In this document: positions 40,091-48,724 of the stretch, one piece after another | Layout: each line of letters begins with the position of its first letter | Numbering within the stretch: position 1 is the stretch's first letter | NCBI GenBank assembly: GCA_934513685.1 | Contig: CAKSWY010000011.1 | Location: 1 to 64,000 of the forward strand | DNA length: 64,000 nt | Source: an uncultured Oscillospiraceae bacterium | Lineage (GTDB): Bacteria > Bacillota > Clostridia > Oscillospirales > Ruminococcaceae | Direction of reading: 5' to 3' | The notes under the pieces: model-generated | The model's database searches: none | Told to the model about the DNA's origin: nothing | The model's input: the letters and a program-made list of their open reading frames with translations, nothing else | Program-made: the position numbers and the translations under genes

Positions 40091-41119
40091 ATGAAGATCA
40101 TTCTGGACGCCATGGGCGGCGACAATGCCCCCGACGAGATCGTAAAAGGCGCGGCGCAGGCCGTGGCCGAAAACCGGGACAACCTGACGCTTGTTCTGGT
40201 GGGCAATGAGGAGGCCATCCGGGCCAGCGCCGCCAAGCAGAACATCCAGCTGGACGAGCGCTATGAAATCGTGAACACGACCCAGACCATTGAGATGTGC
40301 GATGAGCCGGCCAAGGCCATCCGCTCCAAGAAGGATTCCAGCATGGTGGTGGGCCTGCGGATGCTGGCCGAGGGCAAGGGCGACGCCTTTGTTTCCGCCG
40401 GCAGCACCGGCGCGCTGCACGTGGGCGCAAGCCTCATCGTGCGCACCATCAAAGGCGTGAAGCGCCCGGCTCTGGCCACGGTCATCCCCGGCGGCAAAAA
40501 GCCCTACCTGCTGATGGACTGCGGCGCGAATGTGGAGTGCCGCGCCCCCATGATGCACGCCTTCGGCGTGATGGGCTCTGCCTACATGAACAAGGTGATG
40601 GGCATTGCCGTGCCGGATGTGGCGCTGGTGAACAACGGCGCTGAGGAGAGCAAGGGCACACCTCTTTATAAGGAAGCCCACCAGCTGCTGAAGGCCGACC
40701 CGAACCTGCACTTCATCGGCAACATTGAGCCGCGGGACGTGCCCGACGGCAACGCCGACGTGGTGGTGTGCGACGGCTTCACCGGCAACGTGATCCTGAA
40801 GCTCACCGAGGGCCTGGCCAAAACGCTGCTGGGCATGGTGAAAGAAGTGTTCCTGAAGGGGCTGACCACCAAGCTGGCCTACCTGATGGTGAAGGACGGT
40901 TTCAAGGACGTGAAGAAGAAGATGGACAGCGAGGAGTACGGCGGCGCACCCCTGCTGGGCACCGCCCGGCCGGTGATCAAGGCCCACGGCTCTTCCAAGG
41001 CCAAGGCCATCAAGAACGCCATCCGGCAGGCCCGCCTGTGCGTGGAGAGCGATCTGGTAGGCACCATGACCGAGGCCCTGGCCGCGCTGGAACAGCCCAA
41101 ACCGGAAGAAAACGCATAA
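40091..41119 (+). CDS. plsX: Phosphate acyltransferase PlsX
   Basis: A 342-residue PlsX, which turns acyl-ACP into acyl-phosphate for phospholipid synthesis. It begins IILDAMGGDNAPDEIVKGA and has FVSAGSTGALHVGASLIV, and DVVVCDGFTGNVILKLTEG. ATG 40091 was chosen, as ACAGGAGGACAAGC precedes it; the in-frame ATG 40073 lies upstream of that. The usual neighbour acpP is absent and rnc follows directly. Confidence 0.95.
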   Translation: MKIILDAMGGDNAPDEIVKGAAQAVAENRDNLTLVLVGNEEAIRASAAKQNIQLDERYEIVNTTQTIEMCDEPAKAIRSKKDSSMVVGLRMLAEGKGDAFVSAGSTGALHVGASLIVRTIKGVKRPALATVIPGGKKPYLLMDCGANVECRAPMMHAFGVMGSAYMNKVMGIAVPDVALVNNGAEESKGTPLYKEAHQLLKADPNLHFIGNIEPRDVPDGNADVVVCDGFTGNVILKLTEGLAKTLLGMVKEVFLKGLTTKLAYLMVKDGFKDVKKKMDSEEYGGAPLLGTARPVIKAHGSSKAKAIKNAIRQARLCVESDLVGTMTEALAALEQPKPEENA

Positions 41120-41148
41120 GCCGTTGGACATAAGGAGAATGAACCTCT

Positions 41149-41871
41149 ATGAAAGAACATGAACGGGAGCATGAGCTGGAGCGGATCATCGGCTACAAGT
41201 TCCACAACATCGACCTGCTGACCATTGCCCTGACCCATACCAGTTATGCCAACGAGAGCAAGGAGAAGGTCCACCACAACGAGCGGCTGGAGTTTCTGGG
41301 CGACAGCGTGCTGTCTGTCGTGACGGCGGACTATCTGTTCCACGCCTGGAAGGACCGGCCCGAGGGCGATTTGAGCCGCACCCGCGCCAGTCTGGTGAGC
41401 GAGGGCGCGCTGTTCCAGTTTGCGCAGGAGATCGAGCTGGGCAGCTACCTGCGGCTGGGCCGCGGTGAGGACCTGAACGGCGGCCGCAACCGGCCCAGCG
41501 TGGTGTCGGATGCCTTCGAGGCAGTCATCGCCGCGCTGTATCTGGACGGCGGCATTGAGGTGGCCCGGCGGTTCATTCTGCCCTTCATCACCGAGGGCAA
41601 AACCGCCGAGGGCGACTACAAGACCCGCCTGCAGGAGGTGGTGCAGCAGAACCCTGAGGAGCACCTGCACTACGAGCTGGAGGAGGAGAGCGGCCCCGAC
41701 CACGACAAGCACTTTGTGGTGGCGGTTTACCTGAACTCCAACTGCATCGGCCGCGGCCATGGCCATTCCAAGAAAATGGCGGAGCAGCACGCGGCCCGGG
41801 AAGCTCTGGCGCTGATGGGCCTGAAAGACCTGCAGCCCCAGACCCCTGCCACCGAGGCAAAGCAGAAGTGA
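41149..41871 (+). CDS. rnc: Ribonuclease III
   Basis: A 240-residue RNase III. The catalytic signature HNERLEFLGDSVLSVVTADY lies at about residues 43-62, with the acidic partner in SDAFEAVIAALYLDGG. The double-stranded RNA-binding domain occupies residues 155-230 (YKTRLQEVVQQNPEEHLHYE and GRGHGHSKKMAEQHAAREAL). TAAGGAG precedes the ATG. The order plsX-rnc-smc-ftsY is usual for Firmicutes. Confidence 0.97.
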   Translation: MKEHEREHELERIIGYKFHNIDLLTIALTHTSYANESKEKVHHNERLEFLGDSVLSVVTADYLFHAWKDRPEGDLSRTRASLVSEGALFQFAQEIELGSYLRLGRGEDLNGGRNRPSVVSDAFEAVIAALYLDGGIEVARRFILPFITEGKTAEGDYKTRLQEVVQQNPEEHLHYELEEESGPDHDKHFVVAVYLNSNCIGRGHGHSKKMAEQHAAREALALMGLKDLQPQTPATEAKQK

Positions 41872-41899
41872 CCGGCAGACGCGTTCCCGGAGGGGAAGA

Positions 41900-44800
41900 A
41901 TGAGACTGAAAGAACTGGACATTCAGGGATTCAAAAGCTTCCCTGACCGAACCAAGATCACCATTGGGCCGGGCATTACCGCCGTGGTGGGGCCAAACGG
42001 CTCCGGCAAAAGCAACATCTCCGATGCCATCCGCTGGGTGCTGGGCGAAACCAGCTCCAAACAGCTGCGCGGCGCGGGCAAGATGGAGGACGTGGTGTTC
42101 GGCGGCACCCAGCTGCGCGGGGCCATGGGCTATGCCAGCGTGGTGCTCACCGTGAGCAACGAGGACCGGCGCATTGACGTGGACGCGGACGAGGTGGCCA
42201 TCGGCCGGCGGTACTACCGCTCCGGCGAGAGCGAGTACACCATCAACGGCCAGAGCGTGCGCCTGAAGGACATCTACGAGCTGTTTCTGGATACGGGCCT
42301 CGGCCGGGACGGCTACTCCATCATCGGCCAGGGCCGCATTGCCGAGATCGTGGGCGCCAAAAGCGGCGAGCGCCGGGAAATCTTTGAAGAGGCCTCTGGC
42401 ATTGCAAAATACCGCTACCGCAAAAACGAGGCCCAGCGCCGGTTGGCGGCAACGGAAGAAAATCTGGTGCGCCTGCGGGACATTCTGGGCGAGAAGGAGA
42501 GCCGCATCGGCCCTCTGGAAGCGGAGAGCAAAAAGGCCGAGCAGTTTCTGGCTCTGGCGGCCCACCGCAAAGAGCTGGAAGTGACCCTGTGGGTGGACGG
42601 CATCCGTCAGGCCCGCGAGACCGTGCGCAGCCAGCAGCGCAGTTTTGAGACGGCCCAGGCCGATTACGACCGGCAGACCGCCCAGATCGAGCAGCTGGAT
42701 GCCGCCGCCGAGGAGATCCGCGCCCAGGTGCAGGCACAGATCCTGGCCATTGAGCGGGCGAACGGAGACATTCGGCGCATTACCGAAGAACAGGCGGGCA
42801 GCGAAAGCCGCATTGCGGTGCTGAACAACGACATCGCCCACAACGAGGCGGGCATTGCCGCCCGGCGGGAGGAGATCCGCCAGAGCGAGGAGGGCCAGGA
42901 GGCCCTGCTGGCGGAGATCGCCGAGGACAAGGCCCAGCTGGCCAAGCGGCAGGACGAGACCCGGCGGCTGGACGGTGAGGTCCGGCGGCTGGAGGCCCGG
43001 CTGGAGGAGATCCAGCACCAGAGCATGAGCACCGGCGAGCGCAAAGGGCAGGTGACGGCTCGGCTGGCCGAATTGACCGACCGGCAGACCGCCAGCCGGG
43101 TGGCCCGCGCCGCCGCCGAAAGCGCCGGTGAGGCCGCTGTGCAGCGCCAGCAGACCGCCCAGACGGAACAGGAAAGCGCGGCCGAGAACGCGCAGACCCA
43201 GGCCAAAGAGCTGGCCGAGACGAAGGACTATCTGGCCGGAGTGCAGGAACAGCTGGACAAGCTGGAAAACGTGCAGAAGGGCCTGAAGCTGAAGCTGCAG
43301 GGCCGTCAGGCCCAGCTGGAGACCGCTGACGCGGTCGAGCAGAAGGCCAGCCGGGAGCTGGAAGCGGCCCGCCAGCGGCTGGGCCTGCTGCAGGATCTGG
43401 AGCGGAACATGGAGGGCTATCAGTACAGCGTAAAAACTGTGATGAAGGCCGCCCAGAACCGCCGCCTGCGGGGCATTGTAGGCCCGGTGGGCACCCTGCT
43501 TCGGGTGCAGAAGGGTTGCGAGGCAGCCATTGAAACGGCACTGGGGGCCGCTGCCCAGAATCTGGTGGTGGACGGCGAGGCCAGCGCCAAGGCAGCCATT
43601 GCCTTCCTGAAGCAGGAGAAAGCAGGCCGCGCCACCTTCCTGCCGCTGGATACGGTGCAGCCCAGCCACCTGGATGCCAGCCGCCTGCCGGAGGGTGCCC
43701 GGGTGGCGTCCAGCCTGGTGGAATACGACCTGCGCTATGAAAATGTGGTGTCGAACCTGCTGGGGCGCATTCTGGTGGTGGAAGACCTGGACGATGCCAG
43801 CCGGGTGGCCCGCCAGATGGGCTACCGCAACCGCATTGTGACGCTGGACGGCCAGATCATCAACGCGGGCGGCAGCTTCACCGGCGGCAGCCTGTCCCGT
43901 TCGGCCGGGCTGTTCAGCCGCCGGCAGGAGATCGAGGAGCTGAAGAAAAAGACCGCCGCGCTGGAAAGGAAGCTGGACGAAGCCCAGCAGGCCACCGACC
44001 GGTGGAAGGATGAGGTGGACGGGCTGAATGCCCAGCTCACCGCATCGTCCAGCGAGGCCGTGGTGGCCGGCGGGGATAAGATCCGCGCCGAGATGGAGGT
44101 GCGCCGGCTGGAGGCCGCCCGGGCGCAGGCCGAGGAGAGCGCCGCCCAGCTGGAAAAGGAGCTGGCCGGTCTGGCCCTTCAGCTGGAAGAGAGCCGCCGG
44201 GCCGCCGATGAGGCGCTGGCCGAGGAAAACCGGCTGGCGGACGAGATCGGCGAGCTGGAGCGGGAGCTGGAAGAGCTGAGCGGCAGCGATGATGCCTTTC
44301 TGGAGACCCGGGCCCGCCTGTCGGAGGAGCTGGGCGACCAGCGGCTGGCCCGGCTGGCGGCCGCAAAGGACGCCGAGCGGCTGGAAGAGGCCATTCGGAC
44401 GCTGCAGGGCCGCACCGGCGAGAGCGGCCAGCACCGCCGGGAGCTGGAGCAGGGCATTGCCGACCTGACCGCCCTGAACGAGGAAAACAGGAAGAAGATC
44501 GAGCAGATTCGGGACGAAAAGGCCGAGAGCACGAAGCGTATTGAGGCGCTGGAAGCCGAGATCGCCGCGGCCACCCGCCGCCGCCTGGAGGCGGAGGGCA
44601 AAAGCACCGAGCAGAACCAGCAGGTGCGCGCCCTGAGCGAAGAGCGGGAGCGCATGAGCGGCGAAATGGCCCGCCTTGCCGAGCGCAAGGCCGCTGCGGA
44701 GACTGAATATGACCAGACGGTGGCCAAGCTGTGGGAGGAGTACCAGCTCACCCCCGGCGACGCGGCCGGCCTGTGTGTGGAGTTTGACAGCGCGGCCGAG

Positions 44801-45460
44801 CTGCGCCGTCTGGTGGCCGAGGTGCGGGCAAAGATCCGCGCGCTGGGCAATGTGAACGTGGGCGCCATCGAGGAATTCCGCGAGGTGAGCGAGAGCTACA
44901 ACGCCCTGAAAACCCAGGTGACCGACGTGGAAAAGAGCAAGGCCGAGCTGACCCGCATCATTGCTGAACTGGAAGAGGAGATGCGCACCCAGTTCATCGC
45001 CAGCTTCAAGGAGATCAACGGCCACTTCGGCCGCATCTTCCGGGAGCTGTTCGGCGGCGGCAGCGCCATGCTGAGCCTGGCGGATGACGCGGACGTGCTG
45101 GAGAGCGGCATTGACATTCAGGTGTCGCCCCCCGGCAAGGTCATCAAGAACCTGAGTGCCCTCTCCGGCGGCGAGCAGAGCCTGGTGGCCATCTGCATCT
45201 ACTTTGCGATTCTGGCTGTGAACCCGGCCCCCTTCTGCATTCTGGATGAGATCGAGGCCGCTCTGGATGACGTAAACGTGACCCGGTTTGCCCAGTATCT
45301 GCGGCGCATTTCCGGCAGCACCCAGTTTATTGTGATCACCCACCGCCGCGGCACCATGGAAGCCGCCGACGTGCTGTATGGCGTGACCATGCAGGAGGAC
45401 GGCGTGAGCAAGCTGCTGCGGCTGGATCTGGATCAGGTGGATGCAAGCCTGGTGCGCTGA
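41900..45460 (+). CDS. smc: Chromosome partition protein SMC
   Basis: A 1186-residue SMC ATPase for chromosome condensation. The N-terminal Walker A is VGPNGSGKSNISDAI. Two long coiled coils run through roughly residues 170-480 and 660-1010 around a hinge near 500-640 (GIVGPVGTLLRVQKGCEAAI). The C-terminal signature LSGGEQSLVAI and Walker B FCILDEIEAALDD are present. The start follows GGAGGGG. A very long open frame on the other strand is only a mirror of the codon pattern. Confidence 0.97.
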   Translation: MRLKELDIQGFKSFPDRTKITIGPGITAVVGPNGSGKSNISDAIRWVLGETSSKQLRGAGKMEDVVFGGTQLRGAMGYASVVLTVSNEDRRIDVDADEVAIGRRYYRSGESEYTINGQSVRLKDIYELFLDTGLGRDGYSIIGQGRIAEIVGAKSGERREIFEEASGIAKYRYRKNEAQRRLAATEENLVRLRDILGEKESRIGPLEAESKKAEQFLALAAHRKELEVTLWVDGIRQARETVRSQQRSFETAQADYDRQTAQIEQLDAAAEEIRAQVQAQILAIERANGDIRRITEEQAGSESRIAVLNNDIAHNEAGIAARREEIRQSEEGQEALLAEIAEDKAQLAKRQDETRRLDGEVRRLEARLEEIQHQSMSTGERKGQVTARLAELTDRQTASRVARAAAESAGEAAVQRQQTAQTEQESAAENAQTQAKELAETKDYLAGVQEQLDKLENVQKGLKLKLQGRQAQLETADAVEQKASRELEAARQRLGLLQDLERNMEGYQYSVKTVMKAAQNRRLRGIVGPVGTLLRVQKGCEAAIETALGAAAQNLVVDGEASAKAAIAFLKQEKAGRATFLPLDTVQPSHLDASRLPEGARVASSLVEYDLRYENVVSNLLGRILVVEDLDDASRVARQMGYRNRIVTLDGQIINAGGSFTGGSLSRSAGLFSRRQEIEELKKKTAALERKLDEAQQATDRWKDEVDGLNAQLTASSSEAVVAGGDKIRAEMEVRRLEAARAQAEESAAQLEKELAGLALQLEESRRAADEALAEENRLADEIGELERELEELSGSDDAFLETRARLSEELGDQRLARLAAAKDAERLEEAIRTLQGRTGESGQHRRELEQGIADLTALNEENRKKIEQIRDEKAESTKRIEALEAEIAAATRRRLEAEGKSTEQNQQVRALSEERERMSGEMARLAERKAAAETEYDQTVAKLWEEYQLTPGDAAGLCVEFDSAAELRRLVAEVRAKIRALGNVNVGAIEEFREVSESYNALKTQVTDVEKSKAELTRIIAELEEEMRTQFIASFKEINGHFGRIFRELFGGGSAMLSLADDADVLESGIDIQVSPPGKVIKNLSALSGGEQSLVAICIYFAILAVNPAPFCILDEIEAALDDVNVTRFAQYLRRISGSTQFIVITHRRGTMEAADVLYGVTMQEDGVSKLLRLDLDQVDASLVR

Positions 45461-45512
45461 GCACCGCGGCCGATGGGGCACCGCAAGGACGCTTTAAGAA
45501 AGGAGCCGAGCA

Positions 45513-46436
45513 ATGGGACTGTTTGGCAGCAAGAAAAAACTGGATGACGGCCTGAAAAAGACCCGCAATGGCTTTTTCGGCAACATCCTGAACATGATGG
45601 GGGCCAGCGAAATTGACGATGACCTCTACGAAGAACTGGAAGAGCAGCTGATTCTGGCGGACACCGGCGCCGACATGGCCTCCAAGCTGGTGGACGAGCT
45701 GAGCAGCGAGGTGAAGCACAAGCACCTGAAAACCGGCCCGCAGGCGCTGGAAGCGCTGGAGGGGCTGATTGAAAAGGAACTGACCCCGGACAGCGAGTTT
45801 GACCTCTCCGGCAAGCCGGCGGTCATTCTGGTGATCGGCGTGAACGGCGTGGGCAAAACCACCAGCATTGCCAAGCTGGCCAACCTGTATAAGAGCCAGG
45901 GCAAGCGGGTGATGCTGGCCGCGGGCGATACCTTCCGCGCTGCCGCCGCCGAGCAGCTCTCCGTCTGGGCCGACCGGGCGGGCGTGCCGCTGGTGAAGGC
46001 GGGCGAGGGCGCCGACCCCGCCGCCGTGATTTTTGACGCGGTGCAGTCCGCCGCCGCCCGCGGCTATGACCTGGTCATCTGCGACACGGCGGGCCGCCTG
46101 CACAACAAGAAGAACCTGATGGACGAGCTGACCAAGATCCGCCGCGCTGTACCCAAGGCCTGCGCCGAGGCCAGCGTGGAGACGCTGCTGGTGCTGGACG
46201 CCATCACCGGGCAGAACGCCATCAGCCAGGCGCGGGAGTTCGTGGCGGCCGCCGAGGCCACCGGCGTGATCCTCACCAAGCTGGACGGCACCGCCAAGGG
46301 CGGCTGTGTGATCAGCGTGAAGGACAAGCTGGGCCTGCCGGTCCGGTTCGTGGGCGTGGGCGAGGGCATCGACGACCTGATGGTGTTCGACCCCGCCGCC
46401 TTTGCCCACAGCCTGATGCGCAAGGACGAAGCGTAA
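45513..46436 (+). CDS. ftsY: Signal recognition particle receptor FtsY
   Basis: A 307-residue SRP GTPase receptor. It has the short basic N-terminus typical of Firmicutes (MGLFGSKKKLDDGLKKTRN), the helical N domain, and the G domain with VNGVGKTTSIAKLA, AGDTFRAAAAEQL, DTAGRLHNKKNLM, and TKLDGTAKGG. It docks the ribosome-nascent chain complex to SecYEG. AAAGGAG precedes the ATG. Confidence 0.97.
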   Translation: MGLFGSKKKLDDGLKKTRNGFFGNILNMMGASEIDDDLYEELEEQLILADTGADMASKLVDELSSEVKHKHLKTGPQALEALEGLIEKELTPDSEFDLSGKPAVILVIGVNGVGKTTSIAKLANLYKSQGKRVMLAAGDTFRAAAAEQLSVWADRAGVPLVKAGEGADPAAVIFDAVQSAAARGYDLVICDTAGRLHNKKNLMDELTKIRRAVPKACAEASVETLLVLDAITGQNAISQAREFVAAAEATGVILTKLDGTAKGGCVISVKDKLGLPVRFVGVGEGIDDLMVFDPAAFAHSLMRKDEA

Positions 46437-46454
46437 CGCAGAAAGGAGCGCACA

Positions 46455-47093
46455 ATGGAGATCGTAGCGGCCACCAACAATGCGGGCAAGCTTAAGGAGC
46501 TGCGCCGCATTCTGGAACCCATGGGATACACCCTGCTCACCCCGGCGGCTCTGGGCCTGCATCTGGACCCGGAGGAGACCGGCACCACCTTTGAGGCCAA
46601 CGCCCTCATCAAGGCGGAGGCCTTCTGCAAGGCTACTGGCAAGCCGGTGATCGCCGACGATTCCGGCCTGACGGTGGAGGCGCTGGACGGCGCGCCGGGC
46701 GTGTACTCGGCCCGGTACTGCGGCCGCCATGGGGACGACGAGGCCAACAACGTGAAGCTGCTGGCCGAACTGGAGGATCTGGAGCCGGAAAAGCGCAGCG
46801 CCTGCTTTGTGTCGGCGGTGTGCTTCTGCCTGCCGGACGGGCGGCACTTCACCTACATGGGCCGCTGCCCCGGCTGGGTGGGGCTGGAGCCGGTGGGCGA
46901 GAACGGCTTCGGCTATGACCCCATTTTCATCCCCGATGAGGTGGGCACCGCCGACGGCAAGTGCCTGCCCAATGAGGAAAACCGCAGCTATGCCCAGCTT
47001 CAGGACTGGGAGAAGGACGCCATCAGCCACCGCGGCCGCGCCCTGCGCCTCATGCAGGCGAAGCTGGCCGACGATCTGGCGGCAAAGGCGTAA
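46455..47093 (+). CDS. rdgB: Non-canonical purine NTP pyrophosphatase (RdgB/HAM1)
   Basis: A 212-residue house-cleaning enzyme that removes dITP and XTP. It starts MEIVAATNNAGKLKELRRIL, with VIADDSGLTVEALDGAPGVY and ENGFGYDPIFIPDE, then SHRGRALRLM, all motifs of the family. The ATG follows AAAGGAG and is 18 bases from ftsY, so it is probably cotranscribed. Confidence 0.95.
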   Translation: MEIVAATNNAGKLKELRRILEPMGYTLLTPAALGLHLDPEETGTTFEANALIKAEAFCKATGKPVIADDSGLTVEALDGAPGVYSARYCGRHGDDEANNVKLLAELEDLEPEKRSACFVSAVCFCLPDGRHFTYMGRCPGWVGLEPVGENGFGYDPIFIPDEVGTADGKCLPNEENRSYAQLQDWEKDAISHRGRALRLMQAKLADDLAAKA

Positions 47094-47224
47094 CCTCGAG
47101 AAGAATTCAACCGCGCGGCGCGGAAATGTGGAAAACCCGGAGGCAAAACCGGGCAACTCGCACTGCTGCCGCCCGCGGAGGAAGCCAACCAATTTGATTG
47201 CAGAACGCAGAAGGAGAAAAAGCA

Positions 47225-47521
47225 ATGCTCAATTCCAAACAGCGGGCCTGGCTGCGCAGCCAGGCCAACAGCCTGGACCCGGTGTTTCAGGTGGGCAAGG
47301 GGGAGATCGACGACAGCGTGGTGAAGGCCACCGCCGACTGCCTGGCCGCCCGGGAACTGATTAAGATGAAGGTGCTGGAAACCAGCATGTACAACGCCAA
47401 GGAGGCCGCTGCCATTCTGGCCGAGGCCACCGGCGCGGATGTGGTGCAGGTGATCGGCTCCAAATTCGTGCTGTTCCTGAAAAAGGACAAGGACTCCAAG
47501 TTTGACGAACTGCCCCGCTGA
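47225..47521 (+). CDS. yhbY: YhbY-type CRM-domain RNA-binding protein
   Basis: A 98-residue protein consisting of one CRM domain: LRSQANSLDPVFQVGKGEID, then ELIKMKVLETS and QVIGSKFVLFLKKDK. The family associates with the pre-50S ribosomal particle. I chose ATG 47225, with AGAAGGAG 8-9 bases before it. The 131 bases upstream hold a small CCCGG/CCGGG stem but no gene. It is followed after 18 bases by nadD. Confidence 0.92.
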   Translation: MLNSKQRAWLRSQANSLDPVFQVGKGEIDDSVVKATADCLAARELIKMKVLETSMYNAKEAAAILAEATGADVVQVIGSKFVLFLKKDKDSKFDELPR

Positions 47522-47539
47522 TTCGGAGGTGAACCAACC

Positions 47540-48136
47540 ATGAAGCTGCTGCTGTTTGGCGGAACCTTTGACCCGCCCCACCTCGGCCACATGAACCTGC
47601 TGCGGGGCGCGATGCAGGCCGTTCAGCCGGACCTGACCATCGTGATGCCCGCCGGTGTGCCGCCCCACAAGGCGGCCAGCATGACGCCGGGAATGTGGCG
47701 CTATGAGATGTGCGCCTGCTTTCTGGCCCTGGAAAAGGAGTGCGGCGGCAGGATCGAGATCAGCGACTGGGAAATTCATCGCCAGGGCCGCAACTACACC
47801 ATTGACACCGTGACCATGCTGGAGCAGAAGTACCCCGGCGCAGAGCTTTACCTCTCGGTGGGCAGCGATATGCTGCTGACCTTTACCGAGTGGCGGCGCT
47901 GGCCCGAGCTTCTGCAGAAGGCCACGCTGGTGGTGGAGAGCCGCTGCGAGGGCGATATGGGGGCTTTGCACCGGGCTGCCCGGGCGCTTTCGGCCGAGGG
48001 CGGGCGCATTGTGTTCTCACAGGCGAAGGCCCTGCCCATGGCCAGCAGCGACATCCGGGCGGGAAAGGCCCCGGCGGGGGCACTGCCGCCGGAGACCGAG
48101 CAGATCGCAGGGAAGTATCATTTGTACGGGAGATGA
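47540..48136 (+). CDS. nadD: Nicotinate-nucleotide adenylyltransferase
   Basis: A 198-residue nucleotidyltransferase of NAD synthesis. The HxGH motif is GGTFDPPHLGHMNLL, followed by MPAGVPPHKAA and YLSVGSDMLLTFTEW. The C-terminal ISSTxIR-type motif is MASSDIRAG. Length is standard. CGGAGGTGAACC precedes the ATG. It is grouped with yhbY and yqeK as in many Firmicutes. Confidence 0.95.
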   Translation: MKLLLFGGTFDPPHLGHMNLLRGAMQAVQPDLTIVMPAGVPPHKAASMTPGMWRYEMCACFLALEKECGGRIEISDWEIHRQGRNYTIDTVTMLEQKYPGAELYLSVGSDMLLTFTEWRRWPELLQKATLVVESRCEGDMGALHRAARALSAEGGRIVFSQAKALPMASSDIRAGKAPAGALPPETEQIAGKYHLYGR

Positions 48137-48142
48137 CTGGGA

Positions 48143-48724
48143 ATGACCGAACAGAAGGCGCGCCGCCTTGCCAAAAAGCGGTTGAGCGCAAAACGCTATC
48201 AGCACACCCTGAACGTGCGCCGCATGGCGGTAAAGCTGGCCAAGCGCTGGGGCGCTGACCCGGAAAAGGCCGCCCTGGCCGCCCTTTTGCACGACACCGC
48301 AAAAGAGCTGCCGCGGGAGGAAATGTTGCAGATACTAAAGGATAATGCTATAATGGCAGAGAACGCACAAAATCGCCCGTCGCCGGTGTGGCATGGCATT
48401 TGTGCGGCCATTCTCGCCCAAACCCAGTGGGGCGTGGAGGACGAAGAGGTGCTCAGCGCCATTCGCTGCCACACCACTGGCAAGCCCGGCATGAGCCTTC
48501 TGGACGAGATCGTTTTTCTTGCGGATATGACCAGCGCCGAGCGGGACTACCCTGAGGTGGATTACCTGCGCAAGCTGGAAAAAGAGGACATTCACCGGGC
48601 CATGCGAGAGGCCCTGGAGATGAACCTCCACTGGCTGGAGGAGAGCGGCAAGCCCGTGGATGAGGAGACCCGGGCCGCCCTTGAGGACTTGCGGCAACGC
48701 GAAAGGAACGCAGCCCATGAATGA
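48143..48724 (+). CDS. yqeK: HD-domain nucleotidase YqeK (Ap4A hydrolase family)
   Basis: A 193-residue HD-domain protein. Metal-binding residues are His21 (KRYQHTLNVRRMA), His50-Asp51 in AALLHDTAKELP and the Asp in FLADMTSAER. Relatives hydrolyse diadenosine tetraphosphate symmetrically. The gene overlaps the next ORF by eight bases. An A+T-rich patch around 48325-48355 contains a near-perfect promoter inside the coding sequence (listed apart). Confidence 0.92.
   Translation: MTEQKARRLAKKRLSAKRYQHTLNVRRMAVKLAKRWGADPEKAALAALLHDTAKELPREEMLQILKDNAIMAENAQNRPSPVWHGICAAILAQTQWGVEDEEVLSAIRCHTTGKPGMSLLDEIVFLADMTSAERDYPEVDYLRKLEKEDIHRAMREALEMNLHWLEESGKPVDEETRAALEDLRQRERNAAHE
48326..48354 (+). promoter_or_regulatory. 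Candidate internal promoter within yqeK
   Basis: TTGCAG (48326-48331), 17 bases, then TATAAT (48349-48354) with TGC directly before it. The patch is A+T-rich in an otherwise G+C-rich gene. It would drive the LCP and rsfS genes independently of the nadD-yqeK transcript. The resemblance to five other promoters in this window raises its likelihood. Confidence 0.5.

Noticed and set aside
41588..45481. A 1297-codon open frame on the minus strand opposite smc, and similar ones opposite addB (25962-29315) and dprA-topA (35171-38725)
   Set aside because: They mirror the G/C-ending third positions of the real genes, have no ribosome binding sites and no recognisable domains, while the plus-strand proteins are unmistakable.
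47127..47200. A 23-codon ORF between rdgB and yhbY
   Set aside because: No ribosome binding site and no recognisable content; probably chance.
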